A stretch of DNA of 64,000 bases from an uncultured Saprospiraceae bacterium (GTDB taxonomy: Bacteria; Bacteroidota; Bacteroidia; Chitinophagales; Saprospiraceae), in NCBI GenBank assembly GCA_937926205.1, contig CALEYL010000072.1, forward strand, positions 186,001 through 250,000, in the 5' to 3' direction. Positions 43,517 through 54,073 of the stretch are shown here, one piece after another. The notes under the pieces were generated by a model that saw only the letters and a program-made list of their open reading frames with translations, was not told the DNA's origin and did not search any database. Numbering within the stretch: the first letter of the stretch is position 1; each line of letters starts with the position of its first letter. The position numbers and the translations under genes were made by a program.

Positions 43517-46500
43517 ATGAAAAACTATCTATGCTGCCCTGTACAGCCCGTTTGGCTTATACTTGCAGTTTGTTTATTTAGCTTTAGCGCTTCGTTTTCA
43601 CGAAATGCGCTCAAACCTGACGTCTCCAGCGGACCCCAGCCTACTTCTAATCCCCTGGTTGCCCCGGTTTTTGTGGATTTGCCTCCGAATGATACCATCG
43701 TAGACTGTGCAAATCACGTTCCACCAGCAATAGGTTTGACGGCCACCGATGATACGGACCCTTCATTCCCAAAGGTCATCATGCCGACCGATTCTCCGGA
43801 TCCCGGCGCCATTGATCCCTGTGTCGGCGCAACGATTACGCGGACCTGGATGGCCATAGATATCGACAACGATACGGCTATTGTGACGCAAACGATCGTC
43901 GTGTTACCGGATACAGAAGGTCCTGTGGTAAATGATCCTGAAGTACAGGAAACCATCCTTTGTCAGAATTTCAATTATGGCGTCTGGATCAATTCTCAGC
44001 GCTTACTGGTAGCAACAAACAGCGCCGACAATTGTAGCGGAATAGATGACATCAGTGATGATGCGCCGCCTTCTTTTAATGATCCTTGCGGATCGCTCAC
44101 GGTTACTTTCACGCTGCTTGACAATTGCGGCAATTCAACGATCTGGCATGCTATGGTTACCGTGATTGATACCCTCCGGCCACAATTGGTCGGTGTGCCG
44201 GCCAATGTTACGATAAGTTGTAGCGATCCGATTCCAATGGCGCCTCAGGTTACCGTTACGGACAACTGTACGACCGGCCTGGTTGCCAGTTTTCAGGAGA
44301 CCAGCTCACAGGTAATGGACGGAACTTGTGGGCAATATGAGTACAGCATTGTACGCACCTGGACTGTTTCGGATTCCTGTGGAAACAATACTTCGGCCAC
44401 ACAGGTCATTTCTGTAGATGATTTTACTGCGCCAGCATTTACAGTACCTCCGGATATTACCATTGCCTGCGACGACAATGCACTGGATCTGGACATAACC
44501 GGAGATGCTACGGGGGTGATGGACAATTGCGACCCAAATCCTGAGATTTTTTTCACGGATGTTGTCCAGGATGGTAATTGCCCGGGTAACTATAAAATTA
44601 TCCGAACCTGGCGTTCACGTGATGTCTGTGGCAATGTCACCGGAAAGATTCAGACGATCATGGTTGTTGACGATCAATCGCCTGATTTTACCGTGCCTGA
44701 AGACATCACGGTCAATTGTGAAGATGCTGGCGATGATGATCTCACCGGCGTGCCGGTTAATATTGCAGATAATTGTGACAGCGCACCTGTCATCTCTTTT
44801 ACGGATGTGGTGATTACAGGAGCCTGTGTGAACAGTTATAGTGTTCGCAGAACCTGGAAAGCAACCGATGATTGCGGCAATTTCACAGAAAAAGACCAGA
44901 TTATTACGGTTGTGGACAACGCAGCACCGGTTTTTAGCGCAACTGCAAACAATCTGACGCTTAACTGCACAGAAGGTCTTGATGTACAAGGTGCTTTTGA
45001 CGATTGGATCAATGATCTGGGGGGAGCAGATGCTGCTGATAACTGTACAGAAGACCAGGATTTGGTCTGGCTGGTGTACAACAGTGGAACCACCGATCCG
45101 GCGTCCCTTCCGATCAACAATTGTCCGGCTCCCGGGGGGATAATCCGCATGCGTACAGTAGATTTTATTGTCGAAGATGAATGTGGTAACCGGGATACGA
45201 CTTCGGCAACTTTTATGCTGTTGGATAATGAAGCCCCGGTCATTAGTGCCTGCCCGCAAGACGTGACCATCGCTACCGATACCGGACTTTGCGAGGCGAC
45301 TTATACGCTTCTGCCACCGGTAATTGAAGAAAATTGTGCGGATACGACACTGGCCATTAGCCTGACTGGTTCCGCACCGATTACAACGTCGGCGCCTCCC
45401 GGATTGGAGGGTGACACGCCCGTAAATCCTTTATTCATCAATTTGACGGTGCCTATACCGGCGCCTGTTAATGCATTGGGTGCGGGCATACTGACCATAG
45501 AGTTGATTTCAGCTGATGCGGAAGAAGCGACAGAGTTTTTCAACATTTATGGAGAGGCAGGCGCTTTTTTGGGGACAACAGTTTCTACCCCAACGCAATG
45601 TGGAAATTCAACAACAACCATAAATATAAGTGCTTCTCAAATTAACAACTGGGCCCAGGATGGTGTGATTGTCATCAGCCTTCAACCCAATACAGCCGGG
45701 GGCCTTCAGGGCAAATTTTACGTTAATGCCATATGCAATCCGGCAGGTATGGTTGCTGCTCAACTGGATTTTACTGCTAAAAACTTTGGCGCGCTAACCT
45801 TTGAATACAGCATAGACCAGGGTGCGCGCACTGCTGTAGTGCCTATTGGACCTGAAACGATTTCCCTGACTCCAGGAGATCACCTGATCACTTATTTTGC
45901 GACTGATTGCGGGGGCAATGTTGACAGCTGTTCGTATACGGTAACGGTTGAAGACATGGAGGCGCCCGTTTCGCAATGCCCTGCTGACATTGTTGTTAAT
46001 CTTGAAACAGGAGCCTGCACGGCTTCGGTTACTTTGCCGCTGCCGGCAGGTGTAACAGACAACTGCGGCGTCTATGACCCCTTTGAACTGACCTTGCCTA
46101 TGGACACCACCGCAGCATGGTTGACGTTCAACTATGACCCGAACCTAAACGACTATGTTGCCAATGAAGAACTCTTTACCTTTAACGGGGTTGCCGCCAA
46201 TGCTTTTGCTCCGGTAACTTTGGAATTGAATCTTCGGGGAGATTTTGTAAACAACAATGCTTTCCTAACCATATATGGAGATGATAATTCTGTCGTTGGT
46301 GTAACCTCGCCTGGTGTCGCAAGCTGCACAACTGCAGGCCAGGTTTCGTTTAACATTCCGGCTGCCACTTTCAATACGTGGGCTGCAGACGGCACCGTTC
46401 AGTTTCGTGTTGAGCCTTTTGATGTACCGGTTCCTCCCGGTGGACCTGGAGACGGTGTCAATCCTTGTGATCCTGCTGTCGTGGATGCCAATGGCGAAGT

Positions 46501-49500
46501 TGATAGTGTGAGTTATGTTTTTGCCACATTGCGTTACAACCGCCTTACACCTACTTATTTTGCGCAGGGTGCAACGACCATTCCAACTACGGTGATGCAA
46601 CTACCCGGGGTTTTGCCAACCCATGTATTTAATGTGGGGCAGACCGAAGTCTTTTACATATTAAAGGACCTTGCAGGCAATGCAGATACTTGCTCTTATC
46701 TTGTCATTGTGGAGGACCACGAACCACCAATGGTTTCATGCCAACCAGCCTTTCTGTTTATCAATCCTTCAGGTCTCGATGTTCAAACGCTGGATGTTTC
46801 GGATGTAGATTTGGGAAGTACGGACAACTGCACCATTGTTGATCGATTCATTACTCCTAATACGTTTACCTGCGCTCAAGTCGGCACAGTCGTTAATATT
46901 ACCTTGACGGTTGTAGATGCTGCCGGTAATTCAGGAACGTGTAATACCATCGCAGCCATAACCGCTCAGGGGCCGATGCCCACTGCCAATTCGGGGTTAT
47001 GCGGTGGGGATACGCTTTTCCTTTTGGCAAATCCGCCGATTGGAACGTATACCTATCGTTGGTTTAACCCTTCCGGCATGCTCATTTCTACCCAGCAAAA
47101 CCCTGTTATATTGGGTATTAGTTCCAGCGCAGAAGGCCCTTATCGCGTTGAAATCAGAGGCATTACGGGCTGTACAGCTGAAGGCGTGGTAGTCGTTTCC
47201 ATTGAAGATTTGCCGATCACGCCTACACTTCTTACGGCTCCTTCCGTATGTAGTGTGGACGATATCGTACTTAATTCCTCCATATTTCCAACGGGAAGCA
47301 ATGTTGTTTTTCGATGGTATCAGGGGATGCCGCCAAACGGCACACTGATCGGGATGACCGCTCAGCCAACGCTGACCATCCCGGGGCCTCATCCGATTGG
47401 CTCGAATAATTATTACCTGACCGTTGAAGCAAACGGTTGTTTATCGGCGCCTTCTAATCCGGTGAATGTTGCTTCTGTTTCCAAACCGCTGGCCAGTGTA
47501 AGTTACATGGATACCCTGGTTTGCGCCGGAACGAATATCAACCTTGGAACACCGGTAGTTGGAGCAGGCATCACTTATCAATGGACCGGGCCAAATGGAT
47601 TTAGTTCAACGCAGCAATTTCCGCAGGTACCAACAAATGGCGTGCTTTCCTCCCTGCATGAAGGGTATTATTATCTTAGGACGATAAGGAATGGGTGTGC
47701 TTCTGCACCGGATTCTACGCTAATTACCATAAAACCCAAGCCGGCTACTCCTTCCCTGGCAACAGGCGGACCCGTTTGCGAAGGCGGTACGGTGACTTTG
47801 TCGACTACTTTTCTTGGGGCGAGTTCGTATCGCTGGGCCCAAAATGGCAATCAGTCGTTTTTTACAACCACACCGGCATATATTATTCCATCTGCCAGTG
47901 CTGCAAATGCAGGAACCTGGCGTTTGTTTGTCACGCAAAACGGTTGTGAATCAGATGCATCTGTTCCCGTAACGGTGACTGTCAATCAGGTGCCTGTTGC
48001 AGCAGCTTCTGCCAACCCAATAGCTGTTTGCGAAACCAGCACTTTGCAATTGTTTGCTTCACCCACCATTGCCGGAGCATCTTACACCTGGTCGGGGCCG
48101 AATAATTTTGCTGCTTCCGTCCAAAATCCGGTTGTCAACAATGTCAGCGCACTTGCCCAGGGACCTTATGTCGTCAACCTCACCACACCTGCAGGGTGTT
48201 CTGATACCGCAACCGTTTTCGTTCAGGTATTGAGCAGTGTCAGTGTTTTGGGCGTTAGTTCAAATGCCCCTGCTTGTCTGAGCGGGCCGACAACCATCCA
48301 ATTAACTCCGGTCTTGTTGCCGGCAAACGGAAATTACAGTTACCAATGGACAGGCCCAAATAATTTCATGTCTGTACAACCGGTTGCTACCATTCCCAAT
48401 GCGACAGCAGCAAACTATGCCGGCAATTATACTTTAAGGGTGACAACTGCACAGGGATGCCCTTCTGCGTTGTTTACCTATGTACTGGACATTGCAGATG
48501 CACCGGCTACTCCGGCGGCGCCACAGCCATTGGTGCCGGGACAGGTTTCTTATTGCGAAGGCGCCCCAATTACTTTGGTCATGCCTGCTTACCCTGGAAA
48601 CAATGTAACTTATTACTGGCGCGGGCCCGGCAATTCGCTCACACCAACCACTGTTCCAATGCTTCATATTGATTCAGCCACTCAAAACGACAGCGGTAAT
48701 TATTCTGTTTTTGTGGTGGTGAATGGTTGTGGATCTCAGGAATCTGTTCCGCTTGCGCTTGTGGTTCATCCGTTGCCATCTATTACTGTAAGCAGTAACA
48801 GTCCGGTGTGCAGCGGCGATGTTATTGAATTGACCACAGATATAACTCCGGGTGCCTCTTATGTCTGGCTGGGGCCGCCACCTTTTACATCAGCACTACC
48901 GAATCCCATGATTCCTTTAGCGAATCCGGCTACGCATGCCGGCACTTATCGGGTCTACAAAATTCTAAACGGTTGTTACTCCGATACCTTGTCTGTAGAA
49001 GTGGTTGTCAAGCCAAGGCCTCCTGCACCAGTCGCCCAGAATAATGGTCCGATTTGCATCAGCAATGCCAATCCGGAACTGACCCTTTTTGTGACGCCAG
49101 GCTCTGCTACCCCCGGCGCACAATACACCTGGTTTAACCAGCAAGGTCAGGCGCTGGGCGCTGAAACGGATGCGCTTAATTTTATCCTCAATGATTTTCA
49201 AAACTTCCCCGGGAACGGGACCTATGCCTTCACGGTAAGGGCCCAAAAGGATGGATGTTTTTCAAATGCTTCAGCGCCAACATTGGTTACCTTGAATACC
49301 ATTCCTTCCAATCAGGCTTTTGCCGGTTTTGACAATACCGTTTGTAATGGCGAAGTTGGCTTGCTCAATGCCTCGGCGCCACCTTTAGGAAGTGGTTTAT
49401 GGACACAAACAGGAGGAAGCACCAGTGGGGTGGTCGTTGTTAATCCCGGGTCTTCTACAACGCCGGTAAACGGACTAACTGTAGCCGGAAGCCCCTATAC

Positions 49501-50638
49501 TTTCCGCTGGACACTCTCTAATGGCGCCTGTCAAAACTACTCTTCGGATGATATCGTCATTACCGTTTCTCAATCAGAACCGGCTGATGCTGGTGTGGAA
49601 ACGCTGCACGTGTGTGCGAATTCACAAGTGAGCCTCAGTGCGGTACCTCCGGCCACGATGGGCAGTACCGGCCTGTGGTCTCAGCCGCCTGCGCAAGCCA
49701 TACTGGGTGTGGTTATTGTTTCCCCGACTGATCCGAATACGCTCATTACAGGCCTGACTCCGGACAACCTGTATGTATTTACCTGGACGGTCACCGGGAA
49801 CTGTGGTACCGGGCAGGACCAGGTTTCTGTTACAGTTTCAGATGATGCACCCGACGCAGGCAGCGATTTCATCGTTTGCAACAACGACGGGACAGCGACC
49901 ATCAGTGCAGAATTGCCTTCATTGGGCAGTGCAGGCACCTGGATGGCAATAAACCCTGGTACCACAGTAGACAGCCCTCAAAATCAGACAAGCATGGTGC
50001 GCAACCTGCAAACCGGTGAAAATCGGTTTGTCTGGGTCATTGACAATAGTTTGTGTAATGTTGCCGATACGGTAGTGGTCAGCTACTATCCCAATCCTGT
50101 TGCAGTAGCAGACCAGGTTACGACACCGTTTGCTGAGTCTGTTGAATTTAATGTTTTGACCAATGACCAGGTTCCACCAGGTGCTACCGTTTCTATCCAG
50201 GCTGCGCCGGGTCTTGGAACGGTCCAACTGTTGGGTAATGGCCAGATTCGCTATATACCCCGCCCTAATTTTGTTGGAACGGATGTGTTTACCTACCTCG
50301 TCAGCAGCTCGGGTTGTGTTGATGCTACGGCTACGGTTACGATTAATGTTGGCGAAGGTGTAGCCTGTAAAGCTCCAAACATCATTACACCTAACAATGA
50401 CGGGGTAAACGATACGTTTGTAGTGCCATGTTTACTGGATATGGAAGCTTACCCCAATAGTCAGGTTTCTATTTTTAATCGTTGGGGAGATGAAGTTTTC
50501 AGCTCATCCAAACCCTACAGAAGCGATTGGGATGGAACGTATAACGGCGAAGAATTGCCGGCGGATACCTATTTCTTCGTCATCACCTTAGGAAACGGCA
50601 GCGAACCAACGGCAGGTTTCGTCATGATCCAACGGTGA
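43517..50638 (+). CDS. Giant HYR/Ig-repeat adhesin with T9SS type B tail
   Basis: Encodes 2,373 residues. A signal-like N-terminus (PVWLILAVCLFSFSASFS) is followed by several HYR-like repeats (for example FTVPPDITIACDD ... DNCDPNPEIFF ... GNVTGKIQTIMVVDD). A central region has longer jelly-roll-like insertions (ITVPIPAPVNALGAG and a related segment near FNGVAANAFAPVTLELN). Many Ig-like repeats follow (YTWSGPNNF, YQWTGPNNF, AGTYRVYKILNGC). Near the end is a cadherin-like block (FNVLTNDQVPPGA ... GTDVFTYLVSSSGC), then the CHU_C type B sorting domain (KAPNIITPNNDGVNDTF, FNRWGDEVF, ADTYFFVITLG). It is followed by a PorP/SprF gene and an OmpA-family gene, the usual partners of such adhesins. Confidence 0.92.
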   Translation: MKNYLCCPVQPVWLILAVCLFSFSASFSRNALKPDVSSGPQPTSNPLVAPVFVDLPPNDTIVDCANHVPPAIGLTATDDTDPSFPKVIMPTDSPDPGAIDPCVGATITRTWMAIDIDNDTAIVTQTIVVLPDTEGPVVNDPEVQETILCQNFNYGVWINSQRLLVATNSADNCSGIDDISDDAPPSFNDPCGSLTVTFTLLDNCGNSTIWHAMVTVIDTLRPQLVGVPANVTISCSDPIPMAPQVTVTDNCTTGLVASFQETSSQVMDGTCGQYEYSIVRTWTVSDSCGNNTSATQVISVDDFTAPAFTVPPDITIACDDNALDLDITGDATGVMDNCDPNPEIFFTDVVQDGNCPGNYKIIRTWRSRDVCGNVTGKIQTIMVVDDQSPDFTVPEDITVNCEDAGDDDLTGVPVNIADNCDSAPVISFTDVVITGACVNSYSVRRTWKATDDCGNFTEKDQIITVVDNAAPVFSATANNLTLNCTEGLDVQGAFDDWINDLGGADAADNCTEDQDLVWLVYNSGTTDPASLPINNCPAPGGIIRMRTVDFIVEDECGNRDTTSATFMLLDNEAPVISACPQDVTIATDTGLCEATYTLLPPVIEENCADTTLAISLTGSAPITTSAPPGLEGDTPVNPLFINLTVPIPAPVNALGAGILTIELISADAEEATEFFNIYGEAGAFLGTTVSTPTQCGNSTTTINISASQINNWAQDGVIVISLQPNTAGGLQGKFYVNAICNPAGMVAAQLDFTAKNFGALTFEYSIDQGARTAVVPIGPETISLTPGDHLITYFATDCGGNVDSCSYTVTVEDMEAPVSQCPADIVVNLETGACTASVTLPLPAGVTDNCGVYDPFELTLPMDTTAAWLTFNYDPNLNDYVANEELFTFNGVAANAFAPVTLELNLRGDFVNNNAFLTIYGDDNSVVGVTSPGVASCTTAGQVSFNIPAATFNTWAADGTVQFRVEPFDVPVPPGGPGDGVNPCDPAVVDANGEVDSVSYVFATLRYNRLTPTYFAQGATTIPTTVMQLPGVLPTHVFNVGQTEVFYILKDLAGNADTCSYLVIVEDHEPPMVSCQPAFLFINPSGLDVQTLDVSDVDLGSTDNCTIVDRFITPNTFTCAQVGTVVNITLTVVDAAGNSGTCNTIAAITAQGPMPTANSGLCGGDTLFLLANPPIGTYTYRWFNPSGMLISTQQNPVILGISSSAEGPYRVEIRGITGCTAEGVVVVSIEDLPITPTLLTAPSVCSVDDIVLNSSIFPTGSNVVFRWYQGMPPNGTLIGMTAQPTLTIPGPHPIGSNNYYLTVEANGCLSAPSNPVNVASVSKPLASVSYMDTLVCAGTNINLGTPVVGAGITYQWTGPNGFSSTQQFPQVPTNGVLSSLHEGYYYLRTIRNGCASAPDSTLITIKPKPATPSLATGGPVCEGGTVTLSTTFLGASSYRWAQNGNQSFFTTTPAYIIPSASAANAGTWRLFVTQNGCESDASVPVTVTVNQVPVAAASANPIAVCETSTLQLFASPTIAGASYTWSGPNNFAASVQNPVVNNVSALAQGPYVVNLTTPAGCSDTATVFVQVLSSVSVLGVSSNAPACLSGPTTIQLTPVLLPANGNYSYQWTGPNNFMSVQPVATIPNATAANYAGNYTLRVTTAQGCPSALFTYVLDIADAPATPAAPQPLVPGQVSYCEGAPITLVMPAYPGNNVTYYWRGPGNSLTPTTVPMLHIDSATQNDSGNYSVFVVVNGCGSQESVPLALVVHPLPSITVSSNSPVCSGDVIELTTDITPGASYVWLGPPPFTSALPNPMIPLANPATHAGTYRVYKILNGCYSDTLSVEVVVKPRPPAPVAQNNGPICISNANPELTLFVTPGSATPGAQYTWFNQQGQALGAETDALNFILNDFQNFPGNGTYAFTVRAQKDGCFSNASAPTLVTLNTIPSNQAFAGFDNTVCNGEVGLLNASAPPLGSGLWTQTGGSTSGVVVVNPGSSTTPVNGLTVAGSPYTFRWTLSNGACQNYSSDDIVITVSQSEPADAGVETLHVCANSQVSLSAVPPATMGSTGLWSQPPAQAILGVVIVSPTDPNTLITGLTPDNLYVFTWTVTGNCGTGQDQVSVTVSDDAPDAGSDFIVCNNDGTATISAELPSLGSAGTWMAINPGTTVDSPQNQTSMVRNLQTGENRFVWVIDNSLCNVADTVVVSYYPNPVAVADQVTTPFAESVEFNVLTNDQVPPGATVSIQAAPGLGTVQLLGNGQIRYIPRPNFVGTDVFTYLVSSSGCVDATATVTINVGEGVACKAPNIITPNNDGVNDTFVVPCLLDMEAYPNSQVSIFNRWGDEVFSSSKPYRSDWDGTYNGEELPADTYFFVITLGNGSEPTAGFVMIQR

Positions 50639-50764
50639 TGATTGCATATTGAATTGAAAATGGATTAAACGGGAATCCAAAAGAGATTGAAATTGCCCAA
50701 CCATGTTATAGGTGCAATTTCAATCTCCCGGGATCCAAGCTCATTCCCAAAACAAGAAAAATTT

Positions 50765-51712
50765 ATGAGAAAGACGATTACTTTGCTTTTTCTATGTTTC
50801 AGTATGGTGGCCTGGTCACAGCAAGAAGAGCAGTTTACCCAGTTTATGTACTATAAAATGGGTTTTAATCCAGGTTATGCGGGCAGCAATGAAGCCCCTT
50901 GTATTTCACTGATTGCGCGCAATCAATGGATTGGCGTTGATGGCGCCCCTGAAACCCAGTTGCTTAGCTTTAACATGCCGCTGTTCAATCAGAGGGTAGG
51001 TATAGGCGCCACCATTTCAAGACATACCATAGGCATCATGGAACGTTTTACGGGTGAAGCGGTCTATTCTTACCGCTTTCGGGTAGGGCGCGGAACGTTG
51101 GGGCTGGGGGTCCAGGGGTCTATACGCCTGATTCGTTCCGATTTTTCCAAAGCGGAAGCGACACAACCTGCCGATACAGATAATGCTATTCCAGTAGGCA
51201 TTCAGAGTAAATATGTACCAAATTTCGGTGCGGGCATCTATTATGGCAGTAAACGCTTCTTCTTTGGGGTGTCTGTACCAAGGCTTCTGCAAAACAACAT
51301 CGATCTGGCTGATGGTGGCGGGATTCTCTCCAAAGAAGTGACCCATCTGTACGTTATGGGGGGAATGTTGTTTGATCTTGGCGAAAATGTACAGTTACAG
51401 CCCCAGCTTTTGTTGAAATATGTGAAAGGCGCCCCCTTCGATGGCGACGCAAATTTCAACTTTATTTTTTCTGAAAAGTTTACAGCCGGGTTGTCTTACC
51501 GCCTGGGCGGATCGAAAAAAAGTGGTATCGGAGAGTCTTTGTCCCTGGTATTTGGCGTTCAGTTAAATGACGATATCCTTTTTGGCGTTTCTTATGATTA
51601 TACACTGTCTGAATTTCGAGATTTCAACAGCGGCAGCCTCGAAGCGATGCTGCGCTACTGTATCGGTGGCCGTTCTAAAGGAGATGAATTTGTGAATCCA
51701 AGATTTTTTTAG
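50765..51712 (+). CDS. PorP/SprF-family outer-membrane protein
   Basis: About 315 residues from the ATG at 50765. This start gives a signal peptide (MRKTITLLFLCFSMVAWSQQ); an upstream ATG at 50687 would add 26 residues without one. The start of the mature protein, EEQFTQFMYYKMGFNPGYAGS, is the family hallmark, and the rest is beta-barrel-like (GVGATISRHTIG-type strands, SYDYTLSEF). SprF partners a type B adhesin for surface delivery in Flavobacterium. Position between the giant adhesin and the OmpA-family gene fits that role. Confidence 0.92.
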   Translation: MRKTITLLFLCFSMVAWSQQEEQFTQFMYYKMGFNPGYAGSNEAPCISLIARNQWIGVDGAPETQLLSFNMPLFNQRVGIGATISRHTIGIMERFTGEAVYSYRFRVGRGTLGLGVQGSIRLIRSDFSKAEATQPADTDNAIPVGIQSKYVPNFGAGIYYGSKRFFFGVSVPRLLQNNIDLADGGGILSKEVTHLYVMGGMLFDLGENVQLQPQLLLKYVKGAPFDGDANFNFIFSEKFTAGLSYRLGGSKKSGIGESLSLVFGVQLNDDILFGVSYDYTLSEFRDFNSGSLEAMLRYCIGGRSKGDEFVNPRFF

Positions 51713-51847
51713 AACTGGTCGTGATGTGATCAACAGAATTGGGACCCTTGATAAAACAGATCATTGATTTCCAATTCCGTATGCTCAGAAACGGGGACAT
51801 TCAGCGGATTTTGGTCTTTTTATTAACGCTCCTACACCCCTTGTCCT

Positions 51848-53875
51848 ATGCACATGCTGTTCAAAACCTTTTGCTTTCTGTTTCCGATTGTGCTGTTGGC
51901 TCAACCGGCTAAAAGAAATGCTGACCGACTTTATGAAAAAAGCGCATTGAAGCGCGATATTTTTCTTCAAAACGCCACCCGGATTAATACAACGGGATTG
52001 GAATTTTCGCCAGCGCTATACCTCAACGGTCTGGTATATGTTTCGCGGTACAATACAGGGCCTGTGGATGAAAAAACACAGGAAACTTTTTTCGAATTGT
52101 TTTATTCAGACCTTGACCCTAATGGCATGCCCATGAAACCACAGAGCTTTTCTGTGGAAATCAATTCCCAGTTGCATGAAGGTCCGGTCAGCTTTAACCG
52201 AAGAGGCGATCGCATGTACTTCACGCGTAGCAATTCGAAGCAGGGCATTACCAGGTCTGACAAAAAAGGCAAAGTCGTTTTAAAGATATATGAAGCGCGC
52301 AAAGGAGAATTTGACTGGGAGAACATTCAGGAATTATCGTTCAACAATGACAAATACAGCTGCATGCATCCCTCCATTTCTGTGGACGGGAAGAAGCTTT
52401 TTTTCGCTTCCGATATGCCGGATGGATTTGGGGGTATGGATATTTATTTTGCTGAACGGCTTAGTGATGGTGGGTGGTCGAAACCCATTAATCTGGGTGC
52501 AGAGGTCAATACTTCCAAAAATGAAGTGTTCCCGTTTTTTCATGAAAGCGGCACACTTTTTTTTAGTTCCGATGGTCAGGATGGGTTGGGAGGTCTTGAT
52601 ATTTTTATGATTGACCTGAGTAAACGTATCTGGGGTAAGCCAGTCAACCTCGGAGAACCATTCAATTCAGCAAAAGACGACTTGGGACTGGTTTTGAATG
52701 AAGATGGAACCATTGGCTACTTTACTTCAGACCGGGAAGGTGGGAAAGGAAGAGACGATATCTATGTTTTTGAAGCCCCGGGCGGAATTAAGGGCATTGA
52801 GTTGCCAGAGTTGTATGAGGCTATGGTTACGGTATATGATGGGGCTGAAAGTAAACGCGCCATCGGTGCTGCTGTTCGGGTTTTTGAGTGCTCGGAAGAC
52901 GGCATTATGAAAAACGAAGAACTCTACGATCTGGAATTAATGCCATCAGCCCGGCAATCAGGGGAATTGACGCTCAAGCTGGTTCGCAAAAGAGAGGAAG
53001 AGTTGGGTGACCCACGCCACTTAACCGATAGAAATGGGCAGACAACTGTGCCATTCGAGCCTGGTAAAGAATATGTTGTGCTGGTTTCCAAGCCAGGTTT
53101 TGTAACGCAGGAGCTACGCTATTCGACAAAGAACGAGGCCAAACTCCGTCCATTGGAAATTACCCTTGAACCCAGTAATTGCCTTGCGCTGCGGGGCGTC
53201 GTTTTGTGCGACCCTTACCAGGCAAAAGTGCCGAATGCACTGGTTCATATTGTGAATAAATGTGATGATACAGAAATAACCGTGCGTTCCAATATCAGCG
53301 GCGTATTTGAATATTGCCTTCCTATTGGCTGTAATTTTACCATTAGCGCCGAAAAAGAAGGATACAACCCTGGAGAGAGCCAGGTTTCTACTTACAAGAT
53401 CCGGGGAAGCCGTTCTGTTGATGCGGAAGTCAGGTTAACCCTTAACAGCGCCAGTGGGGCTGCCAAAGAGCCGATTCGAAAAGGCTCAGTCATCGTATTG
53501 GAGCATATTTATTATGACTTCAATAAATCTGCCATTCGTACGGGCGATTCTTATGAACTGGAGGCGCTTGCTCAGTTGCTGGAAGAATATCCCAGTATGG
53601 AAATAGAGCTTGGCGCACATACGGATTGCCGTGGAGCCGAAGACTACAACCTTCAATTGTCCTTAAGGCGTGCAGAATCAGCCAAAGAATTTCTGGTTCA
53701 AAAAGGCATTGCCTCCGAGCGCATTAAAGCCATTGGATATGGGGAAGCCCTTCCCCGGAACAGATGTACCGACGGAGTAGAATGCAGTGAAGAAGAACAC
53801 CAGCACAATCGTCGGACCGAGGTGAAAATTCTAAAAATTAATGAAGCGGTAGATATTGGGGATGAACGTAACTAA
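51848..53875 (+). CDS. OmpA-family protein with PD40 propeller, PorE/SprE-like
   Basis: Encodes 675 residues. MHMLFKTFCFLFPIVLLAQ is a signal peptide. WD40/PD40-type blades follow (ALYLNGLVYVSRY, FNRRGDRMYFTRS, SVDGKKLFFASDMPDGFGGMDIYF, SSDGQDGLGGLDIFM, TSDREGGKGRDDIYVF). Then come carboxypeptidase-regulatory-like folds (VVLVSKPGFVTQEL, FTISAEKEGYNPGE) and a C-terminal OmpA peptidoglycan-binding domain (YYDFNKSAIRTGDSYELEALAQ, LGAHTDCRGAEDYN, SLRRAESAKEFL, RTEVKI). It likely links the type B adhesin system to the cell wall; known relatives include PorE. Third gene of the block after the adhesin and PorP/SprF genes. Confidence 0.92.
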   Translation: MHMLFKTFCFLFPIVLLAQPAKRNADRLYEKSALKRDIFLQNATRINTTGLEFSPALYLNGLVYVSRYNTGPVDEKTQETFFELFYSDLDPNGMPMKPQSFSVEINSQLHEGPVSFNRRGDRMYFTRSNSKQGITRSDKKGKVVLKIYEARKGEFDWENIQELSFNNDKYSCMHPSISVDGKKLFFASDMPDGFGGMDIYFAERLSDGGWSKPINLGAEVNTSKNEVFPFFHESGTLFFSSDGQDGLGGLDIFMIDLSKRIWGKPVNLGEPFNSAKDDLGLVLNEDGTIGYFTSDREGGKGRDDIYVFEAPGGIKGIELPELYEAMVTVYDGAESKRAIGAAVRVFECSEDGIMKNEELYDLELMPSARQSGELTLKLVRKREEELGDPRHLTDRNGQTTVPFEPGKEYVVLVSKPGFVTQELRYSTKNEAKLRPLEITLEPSNCLALRGVVLCDPYQAKVPNALVHIVNKCDDTEITVRSNISGVFEYCLPIGCNFTISAEKEGYNPGESQVSTYKIRGSRSVDAEVRLTLNSASGAAKEPIRKGSVIVLEHIYYDFNKSAIRTGDSYELEALAQLLEEYPSMEIELGAHTDCRGAEDYNLQLSLRRAESAKEFLVQKGIASERIKAIGYGEALPRNRCTDGVECSEEEHQHNRRTEVKILKINEAVDIGDERN

Positions 53876-54073
53876 ATGAGACGAGACAATGTGAATTGAT
53901 GCAACTGACACTTTGTCAATAACATGCAACAGGGGCTGTCTTTGTGTCATTTGAAGTTTAGGTTTTTACGCTTCATTTTCTGTATTTGGGTAGTTTTTGA
54001 GGAAATCTGCTTCAAAAAGGGGGTTGATTCTTACTGGTATGCTTCTTGATTAGGTTCAGTAAAACCAATAGCT

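Noticed and set aside
43517..50638. Periodic sequence as a CRISPR array or DNA-level repeat
   Set aside because: The periodicity is at protein level (HYR and Ig-like repeats) and lies within one long open frame; there are no short identical repeats with unique spacers.
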